Assembly: GCA_036308445.1 (NCBI GenBank)
Contig: JAXJVS010000031.1
Location: forward strand, 1-13,251
Direction: 5' to 3'
DNA from: MGBC113645 sp036308445
GTDB lineage: Bacteria; Bacillota_I; Bacilli_A; Erysipelotrichales; Coprobacillaceae
DNA: 13,251 nucleotides
Of this stretch, positions 12,386-13,251 are shown piece by piece. The first letter of the stretch is position 1; each line of letters starts with the position of its first letter. A model generated the notes under the pieces. That model worked only from the letters and a program-made list of their open reading frames with translations, searched no databases and was not told where the DNA came from. The position numbers and the translations under genes are program-made.

Positions 12386-13251
12386 ATGATTACAAAAGAT
12401 AAAAAAGCTCAATTAGTTGAAGATTTTGAAAAATGGTGGAATCATGAGTTAAAAAGACCAATCATTCAGGTTAATTTATCTAAAAAAGATGCAAAACCAT
12501 GTGCTAGTCGTGGTGAATTATTAGATATGTTATATAATTATGATATAACTCCTCAAGATGTTGCGAAAGAATATAGAAAGTCATTTGAAAATATAGAATA
12601 TTTAGGTGATTCTTTTCCAGTATATTATATGAGATCTACTGGTATTTTAGGAGCTATGTTAGGTCAAACTTATAATATTGATGTTCAAAGAGGAACTATC
12701 TGGTTTGAAGAAATGAAAGGCAAAGAATTAGAAGATATTCATCCAATATTAACTGATGATAATAAGTTATTTAATAGAGGATTAGCTTTAATTGAAGCTT
12801 TTCAAGAAGAGTTTAAAGATACTATAGCAATTGGTATTCCTAACTTAGGTGGTATGATGGATATTGTAGAATCTATGAGAGGAGCTAATAATTCATTAAT
12901 GGATTTGTATGATGATCCTGAAGAGATTATTAGATTAAATGATGATATTTATAATGCTTATGAAAAAGCATATAAACAAAATACTGCTGCTATTGATAAA
13001 GATAGTATACTAGGTTATACAGGTTGGATAACGATTTTATCTCAAAAGCCATATTTTATTTCTCAATGTGATTTTTGTTGTATGATTAGTAAAGATATGT
13101 TTGATGAATTCGTATTTGATACTTTACATAAGGAAGCAGTTCTAATTGAAAGATCTTTCTATCATTTAGATGGTCCAGGAGCTATTAAGCATTTAGATAG
13201 AATTATTGAATGTGGTTTTGATGGTATTCAATGGATTCAAGGTGCAGGAAA
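12386..13251 (+). CDS. Divergent URO-D-like protein, C-terminus beyond the right edge
   Basis: The frame opens one base after the corrinoid protein's stop, has AGAGAGG upstream, and runs off the edge after 288 residues; the family is usually about 340-390. It begins with a helical KKAQLVEDFEKWWNHELKRP segment and contains LGDSFPVYY, GMMDIVESMRG, SQCDFCCMIS (226-235) and SFYHLDGPGAIKHLD (257-271). It resembles the uroporphyrinogen decarboxylase superfamily but not the classical HemE. Where MtaA has the zinc-binding H-x-C, this protein has H260-x-D262. As the operon lacks a recognisable MttB- or MtaB-type enzyme, it may be the substrate-side methyltransferase, but that is inference. The downstream cysteine that might complete a metal site is outside the window. 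Confidence 0.78.
   Translation, partial: MITKDKKAQLVEDFEKWWNHELKRPIIQVNLSKKDAKPCASRGELLDMLYNYDITPQDVAKEYRKSFENIEYLGDSFPVYYMRSTGILGAMLGQTYNIDVQRGTIWFEEMKGKELEDIHPILTDDNKLFNRGLALIEAFQEEFKDTIAIGIPNLGGMMDIVESMRGANNSLMDLYDDPEEIIRLNDDIYNAYEKAYKQNTAAIDKDSILGYTGWITILSQKPYFISQCDFCCMISKDMFDEFVFDTLHKEAVLIERSFYHLDGPGAIKHLDRIIECGFDGIQWIQGAG

Noticed and set aside
1..13251. CRISPR arrays, tRNA/rRNA genes, insertion sequences or attachment sites
   Set aside because: No regularly spaced repeats, no tRNA cloverleaf with a T-loop consensus, no transposase-like frames and no long terminal inverted repeats were seen.

Overview
The window reads as chromosomal DNA of a very AT-rich, low-G+C Firmicute. Codons end mostly in A or T, ribosome binding sites are strong AAGGAG/GGAGG, and promoters are sigma-70-like with clear -10 boxes. 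Tryptophan is coded by TGG and no ORF needs TGA as a sense codon. Protein style suggests a gut anaerobe, perhaps of the Erysipelotrichia/Coprobacillus type. That placement is an impression from family resemblance, not a computed result.

Layout. (1) Positions 1-1560 hold a divergent pair: a MATE-family efflux pump on the minus strand (cut by the left edge) and a MerR-type regulator on the plus strand broken by a one-base frameshift. Between them is a promoter with the 19-bp spacer and central dyad typical of MerR control. (2) Positions 1655-4880 hold four plus-strand genes: a ROK-family sugar kinase, a Cof-type HAD phosphatase, a 57-residue DUF4250 protein, and threonine ammonia-lyase (ilvA) with an ACT domain. 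(3) Positions 4881-5325 form a gene-poor gap. It carries the ilvA terminator, a good promoter, a 29-codon leader ORF with T-rich tracts, and a terminator hairpin whose loop contains the leader stop codon. This layout resembles the UTP-sensitive attenuator of enterobacterial pyrBI. (4) Positions 5326-8544 are carB, the large subunit of carbamoyl-phosphate synthetase, with no carA beside it. (5) Positions 8544-8766 contain the carB terminator, a remnant that looks like the C-terminal half of a Phd/YefM antitoxin, another terminator, and a promoter whose -35 box lies inside one of two copies of the palindrome TTGTCTAGACAA. (6) Positions 8767-13251 are a tightly packed operon for corrinoid-dependent methyl transfer: an MtaA/URO-D-like methyltransferase, an ATP-dependent corrinoid reductive activator with a [2Fe-2S] domain, a DUF1638 protein, a corrinoid-binding protein, and a second, divergent URO-D-like protein cut by the right edge.

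How the genes work together. In the final operon the corrinoid protein (11746-12384) should carry the methyl group on cobalt. The activator (9743-11155) should rescue cobalt that has oxidised to Co(II). The MtaA-like enzyme would move methyl between the corrinoid and an acceptor or donor thiol. The second URO-D-like protein is the best local candidate for a substrate-side enzyme, because no MttB- or MtaB-type methyltransferase is visible. The substrate cannot be read from the window. The twin palindrome fits the GTnTAnAC pattern of the HutC branch of GntR regulators, so the operon is probably repressed until a ligand appears. The most interesting items are this operon with its operator and odd second URO-D protein, and the apparent translation-coupled attenuator before carB.
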